From Clostridia bacterium (lineage in GTDB: Bacteria > Bacillota > Clostridia > Oscillospirales > CAG-272), in contig JAFVZV010000109.1 in the NCBI GenBank assembly GCA_017507985.1, positions 1-47,361 on the forward strand: a stretch of DNA of 47,361 nucleotides. The letters run 5' to 3'. This document shows positions 32,750-41,969 of this stretch, in pieces; the first letter of the stretch is position 1; every line of letters begins with the position of its first letter. The translations under genes and the position numbers were made by a program. The notes below the pieces were generated by a model that saw only the letters and a program-made list of their open reading frames with translations, did no database searches and had not been told where the DNA came from.

Positions 32750-33141
32750 AGCAAGGTTCCTCCTTCGGACAAGTGTTGTTCAGGGGTGAGAATTGAGGCA
32801 AGCTCCTGCTCGCGGCAAATCAGATAGCTGCTTTCCAGCAATGCCAGATGCTGCTCGGAAAAAGATGTATCGCCGCATATGATCAGCAGCGGTTGGCGGT
32901 CGCACTCGAGAATTTCGACAGAAAAATCATACAGAGCCATGACGCAAAACTCATTTGATAGTCCCTGTGGCAGTGTGTGGCAAACGATCCAAGGAGTCAG
33001 ACGGCAGAAAAGAGGCAAACGCTCACCGAAGACGTGAGTTGTCACACCATACTGCCAAAACAGACGTCGGGCCGTGCGAATGACATCTCGCTTGTTGCTG
33101 AATATGACGGGAACGAACAGCGAGGGGATCAAATCAGTCAT
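32746..33141 (-). CDS. Hypothetical protein coupled to the MurE-like gene
   Basis: I do not recognise this 131-residue protein. It has no signal peptide or membrane helix. The sequence is a mixed alpha/beta pattern (PSLFVPVIFSNKRDVIRTAR, TPWIVCHTLP, PLLIICGDTSF) that could form a small Rossmann-like fold. Its stop overlaps the MurE-like start by ATGA, so the two are translated together and may act together. GGAG lies close to the start in the leader. Confidence 0.72.
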   Translation of the reverse strand: MTDLIPSLFVPVIFSNKRDVIRTARRLFWQYGVTTHVFGERLPLFCRLTPWIVCHTLPQGLSNEFCVMALYDFSVEILECDRQPLLIICGDTSFSEQHLALLESSYLICREQELASILTPEQHLSEGGTLL

Positions 33142-33172
33142 TGTCTACACTCCTTTCACAGAAATACACTCT

Positions 33173-33178
33173 ATTATA
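33173..33178 (-). promoter_or_regulatory. Extended -10 element for the hypothetical/MurE operon
   Basis: TATAAT on the minus strand with TGA directly upstream, about 32 bases before the start at 33141. A clear -35 is missing; a T-rich stretch occupies that place. Confidence 0.55.
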
Positions 33179-33276
33179 TCACGGAAAACAAAAAAAAGAA
33201 AGTAGTTGTCGGATTTTTCCGAGAATTTACAGCAAAGAAAACAAGAAAGGGATGCATGGGAAAGTGTAAAACGCCC

Positions 33277-33305
33277 TTGCTTTTTTTTGTAGTCTATGGT
33301 ACAAT
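33277..33305 (+). promoter_or_regulatory. Promoter of the yjjG-murB-whiA-dnaE operon
   Basis: TTGCTT (33277-33282), 17 bases and TACAAT (33300-33305), with TGG as extended -10. The first start codon is at 33358. Confidence 0.7.
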
Positions 33306-33357
33306 AAATACAATGGGTGTACTGTGCGGTGCGCCGACTGAAGGAGAATGAATCGCA

Positions 33358-34059
33358 ATGAAAAAATATACCTATCTTTTGTTTGACGTTGACAATACCC
33401 TGCTGGATTTTGATCGCTCCGAGCATGATGCCATGGCTGATGCATTGCGTGAGCACGGCTTTCCGGCAGACGATGATATCATTGCCAAATATGCGCTGAT
33501 TAACGACGCGCATTGGGAGATGCTTGAGAAGGGCGAGATGGATCGCGCCACGCTTGTCTGGCACCGCTTCAAGGTGCTTGGTGAGGTATGCGGACTATCC
33601 CCGATGGATCCTGTTGCATTTGCCAAGAGCTATGTTAAGCACTTGACGCACAAGAGCTTTCTCATGGACGGCGCGCTGGAGGTATGCCGAGAATTAGCCA
33701 AACACTATACGATGGTAGCCATTACCAACGGCAACGCAGGCGTACAGCATGGCCGCTTTGACCCTTCGCCGTTGTTCCCATTGTTCAAGGATGCGTTTAT
33801 TTCAGAGGACATTGGCTATAACAAGCCCGCACAAGAATATTTTGATCACGTTGCGGCGGCTTTGCCTGATCTTCGTACGGAGCAGGCGCTTGTCATTGGC
33901 GACTCGCTGAGTTCGGACATTTCGGGCGGCGTGCGCTGGGGATGTGATACCTGCTGGCTGTGCCCGGATGAGCAGAATCGCGGTGCCGCACAGGCAAGAG
34001 GACTTGATCCGACCTATACTATCTCACATTTGCGTGAGCTTTTGGATATACTGCTGTAA
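33358..34059 (+). CDS. YjjG-type HAD nucleotidase
   Basis: A 233-residue HAD-superfamily hydrolase. The catalytic FDVDNTLLDFD (residues 9-19), motif II AITNGN, and motif III/IV with KP and IGDSLSSDISGG follow the YjjG pattern. YjjG dephosphorylates pyrimidine nucleoside monophosphates, including damaged ones, as house-cleaning. AAGGAG lies about 11 bases before ATG 33358. It is the first gene of a plus-strand run; 25 bases separate it from murB. Confidence 0.88.
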   Translation: MKKYTYLLFDVDNTLLDFDRSEHDAMADALREHGFPADDDIIAKYALINDAHWEMLEKGEMDRATLVWHRFKVLGEVCGLSPMDPVAFAKSYVKHLTHKSFLMDGALEVCRELAKHYTMVAITNGNAGVQHGRFDPSPLFPLFKDAFISEDIGYNKPAQEYFDHVAAALPDLRTEQALVIGDSLSSDISGGVRWGCDTCWLCPDEQNRGAAQARGLDPTYTISHLRELLDILL

Positions 34060-34084
34060 GAAGAACTGTTAACGGGAGGCCGAT

Positions 34085-35008
34085 ATGCAAGCATTGCAAC
34101 AATTGGAAGCTAAACTGAATACACTCGGCATCCCCGTACGCCGCGACGTGCCGCTTGCGCTCCATACGTCTTTTCATATCGGCGGTCCGATCACACTCAT
34201 GGTCGAACCGACGGACGAAAATCAGCTTGTCCAATCATTGCGCGCGGTTAAATCGAGCGGTGTGTTCTCTCTTGTCTTGGGGCGGGGGAGCAACGTCCTA
34301 TTTCCTGATGAGGGAATCGAGGGGGTGGCTGTTCGTACCACTGCCGTTCGAGAAATAACAAAGGACGACAATCTTGTTTCAGCTTCTTGCGGCGCGACAC
34401 TGGCCGAAATTGCCCGTGAAGCGCAAAAATCGGCTCTTACCGGTTTGGAGTTTGCCCACGGTATTCCCGGCACACTGGGTGGTGCGCTGTATATGAACGC
34501 CGGAGCATATGGCGGCGAGATGTCGCAAATCGTGCGCACGGTTCGCCTGTACGATGCCAAGCGGAACGAGGTGATCATGCTCACAGGGGAGCAAATGGAA
34601 TTTTCTTATCGTCACAGCTGCTTGCAAGCGCATCCCGAGTGGACGGTGCTGGGCGCAACGATGGCATTGACGCCTGACGATGGCGAGGCGATCGAGGCGC
34701 GTATGCAGGATTATATGCAACGGCGACGCGAAAAACAGCCGCTGGAGTATCCCAGTGCGGGTAGCACGTTCAAGCGGCCCGAGGGGGCTTTCGCAGGACA
34801 GCTGATTGAGCAGAGCGGCTTGAAGGGATGCCGCATCGGTGGGGCGATGGTCTCGCCCAAGCATGCAGGCTTTATCATCAACGCAGGTGGCGCGACGGCA
34901 CTTGACGTGCGTCGCTTGATCGAGCACGTACGTATGGTCGTATTGCGTGACCACGGCATCGAGCTCGACCCTGAGGTGCAAATTTTGACAGCACACCTGG
35001 CAAGATAA
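34085..35008 (+). CDS. murB: UDP-N-acetylenolpyruvoylglucosamine reductase
   Basis: MurB reduces UDP-GlcNAc-enolpyruvate to UDP-MurNAc with FAD and NADPH. The 307-residue protein has HTSFHIGGP near residues 27-35, LGRGSNVLFPDEG near 67-79, the FAD-binding GLEFAHGIPGTLGGALYMNAGAYGG split over 122-146, and YPSAGSTFKRPEG, which holds the catalytic Ser. It is the type II form found in Bacillota. GGGAGG precedes the start. In many Clostridia rapZ and yvcK separate murB from whiA; here whiA follows directly. Confidence 0.95.
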   Translation: MQALQQLEAKLNTLGIPVRRDVPLALHTSFHIGGPITLMVEPTDENQLVQSLRAVKSSGVFSLVLGRGSNVLFPDEGIEGVAVRTTAVREITKDDNLVSASCGATLAEIAREAQKSALTGLEFAHGIPGTLGGALYMNAGAYGGEMSQIVRTVRLYDAKRNEVIMLTGEQMEFSYRHSCLQAHPEWTVLGATMALTPDDGEAIEARMQDYMQRRREKQPLEYPSAGSTFKRPEGAFAGQLIEQSGLKGCRIGGAMVSPKHAGFIINAGGATALDVRRLIEHVRMVVLRDHGIELDPEVQILTAHLAR

Positions 35009-35025
35009 GAAAATGGAGAATGGAA

Positions 35026-35925
35026 ATGTCATTTTCACAGGAATGTAAAATAGAATTTTGGGAAGAAGAACCTCCCAAAAAGCCGTGTTGCCGACGGGCA
35101 CTGGCACAGGGGCTTCTGTTTTGCGCGCAGGTGCAGGGCGGTGTGTTCCGTTTGAACATCCCAAGCGAGGAGTTGGGAGGACGGGTGGCGGCTTTTTTGG
35201 AAAAGCAACTGCATACAACGGTCAGGGTGACCCCGTTTTCTCACGTGGGCAATGCATATACCGCGCTGGAGTTGGTCAGCCGTGCCACGTACGCACAATT
35301 TCAGCGGGCAGATATGTCCGATCTTCCGCTTTCGCGCCTGCTTGGTTTTGACTGCGAGGCGTGCACGCGCTATTTTTTGCGTGGAGTTTTTATTACGGCC
35401 GGCAGCATAACCGACCCCGCCAAAACGCGCCATATGGAGTTTTCCTGTCGTGACGGAGCGACGGCACGGCTGTTGTCTGAGTTGCTTTGTGAGGTTGGCG
35501 TACCGCCCCTTGCCATCAAACGCAAGAACGGTACCCATCTGTATTACAAAAACAGCATGGCAATGGAGGATTTGCTTTCTTATCTTCATGCCAATCGTAC
35601 CTTGTTTGCCTTGATCAACAATAAGATCGAACGTGAAATTCGTAACGAAGAAAACCGCGCGACCAATTGCGTGGCACAAAACATACAAAAGGCAGTTTGC
35701 GCCGCGAGCGAGCATATTGCCGCGATTGGGGTGCTGCGGTCGAGCAGGGAATGGGACAAGCTTCCCGAGGCTTTGCGAGAGACGGCCGAGCTGCGTACTC
35801 AAAATCCCGATTCTACGCTTGCCGAGTTGGCACTGCTTCACAATCCCCCCATTACCAAATCGGGACTTAACCACCGCTTGAAAAAAATGATACAGCTGGC
35901 GCGGGAATTGCAAGCTGAAAACTGA
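35026..35925 (+). CDS. whiA: DNA-binding protein WhiA
   Basis: WhiA is a conserved Gram-positive DNA-binding protein linked to cell division, with a degenerate LAGLIDADG-type N-terminal fold and a C-terminal helix-turn-helix. The 299-residue product begins MSFSQECK, contains RYFLRGVFITAGSITDP near residues 115-131 and IKRKNGTHLYYKNS near 164-177, and ends with the helix-turn-helix TLAELALLHNPPITKSGLNHR. ATG 35026 is preferred to 35020 because GGAG (35015-35018) is then at proper distance. It lies between murB and dnaE in one operon. Confidence 0.93.
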   Translation: MSFSQECKIEFWEEEPPKKPCCRRALAQGLLFCAQVQGGVFRLNIPSEELGGRVAAFLEKQLHTTVRVTPFSHVGNAYTALELVSRATYAQFQRADMSDLPLSRLLGFDCEACTRYFLRGVFITAGSITDPAKTRHMEFSCRDGATARLLSELLCEVGVPPLAIKRKNGTHLYYKNSMAMEDLLSYLHANRTLFALINNKIEREIRNEENRATNCVAQNIQKAVCAASEHIAAIGVLRSSREWDKLPEALRETAELRTQNPDSTLAELALLHNPPITKSGLNHRLKKMIQLARELQAEN

Positions 35926-35938
35926 AACGGAGGAACCC

Positions 35939-38900
35939 ATGCAGGATTTCGTACATCTTCACGTGCATAGTGAATACAGCCTTCTCGACGGTGCTTGCCG
36001 CATCGCCGATCTTGCCGTGCGCGCGAAATCGTGCGGACATCGCGCTGTCGCTCTGACAGATCATGGCGTTATGTACGGCGCCATCGCTTTTTATAAGGCT
36101 TGCCGCAAAGAGGGCATTAAGCCTATTGTGGGGTGTGAGGTGTATGTGGCTCCCGGATCGCGATTTGATAAAAGTGCGACACGCGGTGTGCGCACGGGCT
36201 ATCATCTGGTCTTGCTGTGTAAGAATGTGACCGGCTATCGCAATTTGATGTATTTGGTCTCCAAGGGCTTTACCGAGGGCTTTTACAGCAAGCCTCGCAT
36301 CGATATGGAGCTGTTAGCTTCGCATACCGAGGGGCTGATCGCGCTGTCGGGATGTCTGGCGGGACGTATTTCGCAGCTGCTTCTCGCGGGAAATTATGAG
36401 CAGGCCAAGGCCGCGGCACGCGAGCAGGCGGCGTTGTTCGCTCCCGGAGATTATTATATTGAAATTCAAAATCACGGTCTTGCCGATCAGCGACAGATTC
36501 TGCCGCAACTGGTACAATTGGCCAAGGAGTGCGATCTGCCTTTGGTTGCGACCAACGACTGTCACTATCTGCGCCGCGAGGATGCGGCAACGCAAGCCAT
36601 TTTGATGTGTATCCAAACCAACACGACCATCGAAGAAGGACGACCGCTTGGCTTTGAAACGGACGAGTTTTACTATAAATCGACCGAGGAGATGGCACGC
36701 TTGTTTTCTGCCTATCCTGAGGCACTTGAGAATACGGTGCACATTGCCGAAAAGTGCAATTTGGAGTTGAATTTTGACGCTGTGCATTTGCCGCATTTTC
36801 CATGTCCGAACGGTCTTTCCTCGCCTGAATATTTGCGCCGACTGACCGAGCAAGGCTTAGCGCACCGCCGCGCGACCGGCATGCTGGGCTACGGTAGCAG
36901 TGGAGACGTGCCTCCTGAAGAGGAATATCGCGCGCGAATGGAATACGAGCTGTCTGTCATTGAGTCGATGGGCTATGCCGATTATTTCTTGATCGTTGCC
37001 GATTACGTCAATTTTGCCAAGAGCCGTGGCATTCCCGTCGGTCCCGGACGTGGCTCGGGTGCAGGCAGTCTGGTTGCCTTTTTGCTGGGTATCACCGATG
37101 TGGATTCGATTGCCTTTGATCTGCTGTTCGAGCGCTTTCTCAATCCCGAGCGTGTCAGTATGCCAGATATTGATATGGACTTTTGCTATAACCGCCGCGA
37201 GGAGGTCATTGCCTATGTGATCGACAAATACGGTGCCGATCACGTCAGCCAAATCATCACCTTCGGTACGCTTGCCGCACGTGCGGCCATTCGTGACGTG
37301 GGGCGGGCGTTGGGACTTCCGTATAGCACGGTCGATCCCGTGGCGCGTGCGGTGCCGCAGGAACTTGGTATCACCATTGAAAAAGCACTTCGCCTGCCTG
37401 ATCTCAAGACAATGTACGCAGAGTCGGCCGAGGTGCGCCGTCTGGTCGATACGGCCATGGCGCTCGAGGGCATGCCACGCAATATGTCGGTACACGCTGC
37501 AGGTATTCTTATCACCGAACAGCCTCTTTATGATTTTGTGCCGCTGGCTGTCAGCAACGATGCTGTCATCAGCCAGTATGATATGGATACTATCGCAGGA
37601 CTCGGACTTCTCAAATTCGATTTTCTCGGACTGCGCTATCTGACCATCTGTCACGATGCTGAGGAGCAGATCCGCGAGTGCGAGCCGTCGTTTGCTTTGC
37701 AAAATATACCGCTTGACGATGCCGCGACCTACGAACTGATCTCGCGGGGGGATACGGGCGGTGTATTTCAGTTGGAATCGGGCGGCATGCGCCAAATGCT
37801 GACAGAGCTGCGCCCTAAAACCCTGGACGACGTGCAGGCGGCGATTGCCCTATACCGTCCCGGTCCGATGGATTCCATCCCCACCTATATCGAAAACAGC
37901 AAGAACCCGGACAAGATCACCTACGCTACGCCCGAGCTACAGCCTATTTTGGCTTCAACCTACGGCTGCGTTGTGTATCAGGAGCAGGTCATGAATATTT
38001 TTCGAACCGTGGCGGGATATTCGTTTGGTCATGCGGACATTGTGCGCCGCGCCATGTCCAAAAAAAAGGCAGATGTCTTGGAGGCGGAGCGCGAGGATTT
38101 CCTTGCGGGGGCGGAGAAAAACGGCATCGCAAGGCAGATTGCCAACGAGCTGTTTGACGATATGTCTGACTTTGCCAATTATGCATTTAATAAATCGCAC
38201 GCTGCCTCTTACGCCCTGATCTCGTATCGAACCGCCTATCTCAAGGCGCACTATCCACGAGAGTATATGGCGGCACTACTCACCAGCGTGTTGGGCAACA
38301 TCCCCAAAACGGGGGAATATATTGCCGAGTGCCACCATCGTGGCATTACTGTCTTTCCGCCCGATATCAACGGAAGCTTTGCTCGATTCCATGCCGACAG
38401 CAAGCGCGAGGGGATTCGTTTCGGACTGCAAGCGCTCAAAAATATCGGGGGCTCGTTCATCGATGCTGTGGTAAGAGAGCGAGAAAGCGGCGGCGTATTT
38501 GTCTCGTTGGACGATTTTATTTCGCGTATGGCGGGAAGAGAACTCAACAAGCGCCAGCTCGAGGCGCTGATCAAAGCGGGCGCGTTCGATGGCCTTGGCG
38601 GCATCAACCGCAGACAAATGCTGACGTCGTACGAAAAGATCATGGATCTATCGCTGGATCGTTCCCGCCGCAATCTGGACGGTCAGATGGATATGTTTTC
38701 TATGGCGACGCAGACACAGCAAAGCGCGAGCGTTTCGGGCTATGATTATCCCGACCTGCCCGACTTTTCCATGAAGGAAAAGCTGATGCAGGAAAAGGAG
38801 GCGTCGGGAATGTATTTCTCCGGACACATGCTCGACAGCTATCAAAATCATTTACGGGCATTGACTGTTCAGGAAATTTCAAGCCTTTTGGAGCAAGACG

Positions 38901-39520
38901 AAAACGGAGAGTTTACCGTGACTGAACGGACACGTGTGAGCGTCGCGGGTATCATCAACCACGTCACGCTCAAAACGACGCGTAGTGAGGAGAGAATGGC
39001 CTTCTTTACCTTGGAGGATCGCTATGCCGAGATCGAATGTCTAGCATTCCCTAAAGTGTTCGCCAGCTATGGCAACTGTGTTCGCCCCGATGCGGCTGTT
39101 TGCGTGCGGGGGACGGTATCCTGCCGTGAAAACGAGGATCCAAAGATTCTTGTGGACAATATATTGCTGCTCGTGGATAACGAAACGTATGGAGAGGCAC
39201 TCACGCAGTCGACACCTCAGCCTGCGGCATCGGCAGAATCCTCTGTGCTCCCAAAACCCGCAGTTGCCGAACCGCCCAAGCCACGTGAGAGTGTGCAGGG
39301 CAGAGCAGGTAAGCTGTATCTGCGACTGCCCGACAGTCACGGGCGGACGTATCGCAAAGCACTCAATTTGGTCGAAATTTTCCCCGGCAATATCCCTGTC
39401 GTATTTTATGACGGTGAGAACAAGACATACCGCGCTCTTCGCGGCGGCGTTGCGCTGACGGATTATCTGATGAGCGAGTTCGTTCGTCTCTTGGGAGAGG
39501 AAAACGTGATATTTAAATAA
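35939..39520 (+). CDS. dnaE: DNA polymerase III subunit alpha, DnaE type
   Basis: A 1193-residue replicative polymerase of the C family. The N-terminal PHP domain has FVHLHVHSEYSLLDG and VALTDHGVMYG. The palm holds the catalytic acids in PDIDMDF near residues 411-417, preceded by GPGRGSGAGSLVAF. Later regions are NYAFNKSHAASYALISYRTAYLK, a helix-hairpin-helix region, and an OB-fold (about 1000-1075) that binds single-stranded DNA. A Pro/Ala-rich linker leads to a last domain of about 80 residues. In Bacillota with both PolC and DnaE, DnaE extends primers. The ribosome site GGAGG lies a few bases before the ATG. Confidence 0.97.
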   Translation: MQDFVHLHVHSEYSLLDGACRIADLAVRAKSCGHRAVALTDHGVMYGAIAFYKACRKEGIKPIVGCEVYVAPGSRFDKSATRGVRTGYHLVLLCKNVTGYRNLMYLVSKGFTEGFYSKPRIDMELLASHTEGLIALSGCLAGRISQLLLAGNYEQAKAAAREQAALFAPGDYYIEIQNHGLADQRQILPQLVQLAKECDLPLVATNDCHYLRREDAATQAILMCIQTNTTIEEGRPLGFETDEFYYKSTEEMARLFSAYPEALENTVHIAEKCNLELNFDAVHLPHFPCPNGLSSPEYLRRLTEQGLAHRRATGMLGYGSSGDVPPEEEYRARMEYELSVIESMGYADYFLIVADYVNFAKSRGIPVGPGRGSGAGSLVAFLLGITDVDSIAFDLLFERFLNPERVSMPDIDMDFCYNRREEVIAYVIDKYGADHVSQIITFGTLAARAAIRDVGRALGLPYSTVDPVARAVPQELGITIEKALRLPDLKTMYAESAEVRRLVDTAMALEGMPRNMSVHAAGILITEQPLYDFVPLAVSNDAVISQYDMDTIAGLGLLKFDFLGLRYLTICHDAEEQIRECEPSFALQNIPLDDAATYELISRGDTGGVFQLESGGMRQMLTELRPKTLDDVQAAIALYRPGPMDSIPTYIENSKNPDKITYATPELQPILASTYGCVVYQEQVMNIFRTVAGYSFGHADIVRRAMSKKKADVLEAEREDFLAGAEKNGIARQIANELFDDMSDFANYAFNKSHAASYALISYRTAYLKAHYPREYMAALLTSVLGNIPKTGEYIAECHHRGITVFPPDINGSFARFHADSKREGIRFGLQALKNIGGSFIDAVVRERESGGVFVSLDDFISRMAGRELNKRQLEALIKAGAFDGLGGINRRQMLTSYEKIMDLSLDRSRRNLDGQMDMFSMATQTQQSASVSGYDYPDLPDFSMKEKLMQEKEASGMYFSGHMLDSYQNHLRALTVQEISSLLEQDENGEFTVTERTRVSVAGIINHVTLKTTRSEERMAFFTLEDRYAEIECLAFPKVFASYGNCVRPDAAVCVRGTVSCRENEDPKILVDNILLLVDNETYGEALTQSTPQPAASAESSVLPKPAVAEPPKPRESVQGRAGKLYLRLPDSHGRTYRKALNLVEIFPGNIPVVFYDGENKTYRALRGGVALTDYLMSEFVRLLGEENVIFK

Positions 39521-39526
39521 AAGCAA

Positions 39527-39557
39527 GGACACGCACTGCGGTGCGTGTCCTCATTTT
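39527..39557. terminator. Terminator between dnaE and the VanY-like gene
   Basis: GGACACGCAC (39527-39536) and GTGCGTGTCC (39541-39550) pair around TGCG. TCATTTTTTT follows on the plus strand; the minus side is less T-rich. Confidence 0.85.
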
Positions 39558-39558
39558 T

Positions 39559-40590
39559 TTATCCAACTGCTAAATATTCTTCCAGCGTAATGCCTTGCTC
39601 GGTGATGGCAATGGCGGCATCCTTGCCGACGAAGCGGTAGTGCCAGGACTCGTAGGAATAGCCTGTGACGTTGACCTTGTCCTCGGGATAGCGTAGAATA
39701 AAGCCAAACTGGCAGGCGTTTTTCTGCAACCACTTAAAGGCGGCTGTTGGCTCAAACTGATCGTTGGTCAGCGCGCTCATACCCGTGGTCATAAAATCGA
39801 CGCAAAGACCGCTTTGATGCTCGCTTTTACCGGGAGCGGCAGAGTAAGACAGCACGACGGCACGCGCGTCCTCTGCGGTCAGCTTGGTGATGCCCTTTGA
39901 GGTGTAGAATTTTTGAATATACTCCGATCCGAAGAAGGCGTAAGCCTCGGCGGAAATTCCGGCGCGCTCCTTTTGAACATAATAATTATGCGTGGTCACC
40001 TGATAGTCGTACGAGCGGTAGGCACTGGTCACGTAGGTGTCGGTAATGCCGTCTGCCCGCATACACATGAGCATGGCGTGGAGCGCCAGCGCGGCAGTGT
40101 TGTCAAGCTGATAGCTGTGTCCCCAAAGCGAGTCTTCCTTGTTTAGATTGACCAAATTGGCAGGGACATAATATTGTCCGAGCGGATGGTGCTTGTTGAC
40201 CAGAAGAATGTCATCTTTGCTTGTAAACGCTGTCGAGATGGCAGGCAGATACAGCGAAACATCGCACGAATAGGCATAGTCTCGATCGATGACGGGAGGA
40301 TCTGGTTTGACGACAGGAGGATCGGGCTTGACGACAGGAGGATCAACCACGGGCGGGTTGTCCACTGGGGGATTATCAACCGGGGGATTATCCACGGGCG
40401 GGTTATTTACGGGGGGATTATCAACCGGAGGGTTGTCCTCGGGAGGCGTTGTCGGATCATCCGCGGGACCCTCTTGCACGGGGGGCTGGTCGGGCTGATA
40501 TAGCGGACCCGTTGGACCGATCAGATACAGCGCGCATGAGAGCAGACAAATGATCAGCAACATGGGAATGATTTGTTTGGCTTGTCGCAT
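39559..40590 (-). CDS. D-alanyl-D-alanine carboxypeptidase, VanY/M15B family
   Basis: A 343-residue cell-surface peptidase that trims the terminal D-Ala of peptidoglycan stem peptides. An N-terminal membrane anchor or signal (about residues 8-26) is followed by a Pro-rich linker of NPPVD repeats (about 45-100) and the M15B domain. The zinc ligands lie in SEHQSGLCVDF (SxHxxGxxxD) and ESWHYRFVG (ExWH). TSAYRSYDYQ is also typical. The ribosome site is weak (AAAGG about 12 bases upstream). It is the third gene after DUF6062 and mnmM. Confidence 0.9.
   Translation of the reverse strand: MRQAKQIIPMLLIICLLSCALYLIGPTGPLYQPDQPPVQEGPADDPTTPPEDNPPVDNPPVNNPPVDNPPVDNPPVDNPPVVDPPVVKPDPPVVKPDPPVIDRDYAYSCDVSLYLPAISTAFTSKDDILLVNKHHPLGQYYVPANLVNLNKEDSLWGHSYQLDNTAALALHAMLMCMRADGITDTYVTSAYRSYDYQVTTHNYYVQKERAGISAEAYAFFGSEYIQKFYTSKGITKLTAEDARAVVLSYSAAPGKSEHQSGLCVDFMTTGMSALTNDQFEPTAAFKWLQKNACQFGFILRYPEDKVNVTGYSYESWHYRFVGKDAAIAITEQGITLEEYLAVG
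40290..40445 (-). repeat. In-gene 15-base repeats coding the NPPVD linker
   Basis: About seven imperfect 15-base units, followed toward the catalytic domain by two near-identical units of about 21 bases coding PPVVKPD, encode the extended Pro-rich linker of the VanY-like enzyme. Such repeats can change number by slippage and so alter the distance from membrane to catalytic domain. Confidence 0.8.
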
Positions 40591-40629
40591 GATAAGGGAT
40601 GAACCTTTCTTTCTTTAAAATGGGATGCG

Positions 40630-41193
40630 TCAGGCTTTGGGCGGCTTGGTCTCTACCATGATGAAAAAGGGAGAGGTGGGCGAGTTGATGATCTTGACCA
40701 GCGTGGCGCACACCTTGTGGCGGGAGATGCCCGAGAGATAATCGCAGATCATTTTGCCCTCGGCTTCGCCCTCCTCATGACCGGGGTAGACGGCAATGTT
40801 GAGAATACCGTCGGGGGCGAGCAGGTCAATGGCCGCTTCGATGGCTGGCATGGTGGTCTCGCGCATGGTTGTAATGCGCTTGTCGCCGCCCGGCAGATAG
40901 CCGAGATTGAACATACCCGCACGAATGGGCTCCTTGACATAATCCTTGACCAAATGGTGCGAGGCGTGAATGAGGGTGTAGTTTTCGGGGCAGCCCCATT
41001 CCTTGAGATTTTTTGCGGTGGACGCAACGGCCTGCGCTTGAATGTCAAAGGCGTAGACGTGTCCGCTCTCTCCGACCGTGCGGGAGAGAAAGGCGGTGTC
41101 ATGTCCGTTGCCCATGGTGAAGTCGACGGCAACGTCGCCCTCGCGCAGGTGCGTGAGAATAAAATGCTTGTGCAATTCGAGCAAGTCGATCAT
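40630..41193 (-). CDS. mnmM: tRNA (mnm5s2U34)-methyltransferase MnmM (YtqB family)
   Basis: A 187-residue Rossmann-fold SAM-dependent methyltransferase of the group formerly called rRNA methylase-like/YtqB. VAVDFTMGNGHDTAFLSR near residues 22-39, YAFDIQAQAV near 47-56 and FNLGYLPGGDK near 95-105 are the family marks. In Bacillus, YtqB (MnmM) methylates 5-aminomethyl-2-thiouridine in the wobble position of tRNAs in place of the MnmC used by E. coli. AGAGGT precedes the ATG by about seven bases. Confidence 0.87.
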   Translation of the reverse strand: MIDLLELHKHFILTHLREGDVAVDFTMGNGHDTAFLSRTVGESGHVYAFDIQAQAVASTAKNLKEWGCPENYTLIHASHHLVKDYVKEPIRAGMFNLGYLPGGDKRITTMRETTMPAIEAAIDLLAPDGILNIAVYPGHEEGEAEGKMICDYLSGISRHKVCATLVKIINSPTSPFFIMVETKPPKA

Positions 41194-41211
41194 AATGAAA
41201 CCTCTGAATGA

Positions 41212-41934
41212 TTATCTTTTTTTCTGAACGTTTTTATGCAGATCAGAGCGCAAAAACCGGATGGCACGCTCAATGGCGTCCTTGGAGTCGTACCAGGGCT
41301 CCTCGTCGTAGCGATAGTCAAACTTTTTGCAGAACCAGCTGACATCGTTTTGCAGCTTGTCAAAATAGGGCAGGACAACGCCTGCGCAGACCGAGGCAAA
41401 CTCGGCTTGCTTTTTCTTGTTCAGGCGGTGCTGAGCGCACTCTAACAGGCGGCGGTAGTGTGGCAGGCAAATATAGGGCTGGGCCTTGAGCTTGGCAGGA
41501 AAATCCTCGTCGGTATCCCACAAAAGTACCACCGTTTCTACCATGCGTGTATAGTTGTACTCAATGCGGCGGCAGATGTAGCAGCTGTTTTCAAGCGCCG
41601 TGATTCGCTTGGCGGGCTTGTCGCCACGTGCGGGAATGAGGGGAAGATTGCCCTCAGTAATGTCTTTGCGCAACTCGGCCAAATGGCTCTCAAGCGTCAG
41701 TGCCATACCCAAACGGTTTTGTCTGGCAAGCATCATATCATAGTGTGTCCGACAAAAGCCGCTTTCATTTGTTTTGATACGGATGTCGGGTTCCATCATG
41801 GAGGCACCGAGGATCAACTCCAGCTCGTCGTTTTCCAGCTTGTTGTAAAGCGCGCACATGGGGCAACCGCAGCTTGCGTCGTCGCGCGAGGCTTCAAAGG
41901 CTTCGTTGACGGGTATGGTATAGATCTGTTCCAT
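41212..41934 (-). CDS. DUF6062 family protein
   Basis: A 240-residue cytoplasmic protein of the clostridial DUF6062 type, with no assigned function. It contains repeated cysteine motifs that may bind metal: CGCPMC near residues 22-27, GFCRTHYDMML near 59-69, SCYICRRIEYN near 107-117 and ICLPHYRRLLE near 145-155. GGAGG lies five bases before ATG 41934; a longer frame to 41964 runs into the promoter. It heads a minus-strand unit with mnmM and the VanY-like gene. Confidence 0.75.
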   Translation of the reverse strand: MEQIYTIPVNEAFEASRDDASCGCPMCALYNKLENDELELILGASMMEPDIRIKTNESGFCRTHYDMMLARQNRLGMALTLESHLAELRKDITEGNLPLIPARGDKPAKRITALENSCYICRRIEYNYTRMVETVVLLWDTDEDFPAKLKAQPYICLPHYRRLLECAQHRLNKKKQAEFASVCAGVVLPYFDKLQNDVSWFCKKFDYRYDEEPWYDSKDAIERAIRFLRSDLHKNVQKKR

Positions 41935-41969
41935 GGTATCCTCCGTATGACAATAAAAATACATTTTAT

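Noticed and set aside
35035..35940. 301-codon frame antisense to whiA
   Set aside because: It mirrors whiA exactly, lacks recognisable domains and has no promoter or ribosome site.
40290..40445. CRISPR-like direct repeats
   Set aside because: Units are contiguous 15-base codon repeats inside a protein gene, with no unique spacers and no cas genes.
40289..40498. Plus-strand Gly/Ser/Thr repeat protein opposite the VanY linker
   Set aside because: It is the antisense reading of the Pro-rich repeat and has no independent gene signals.
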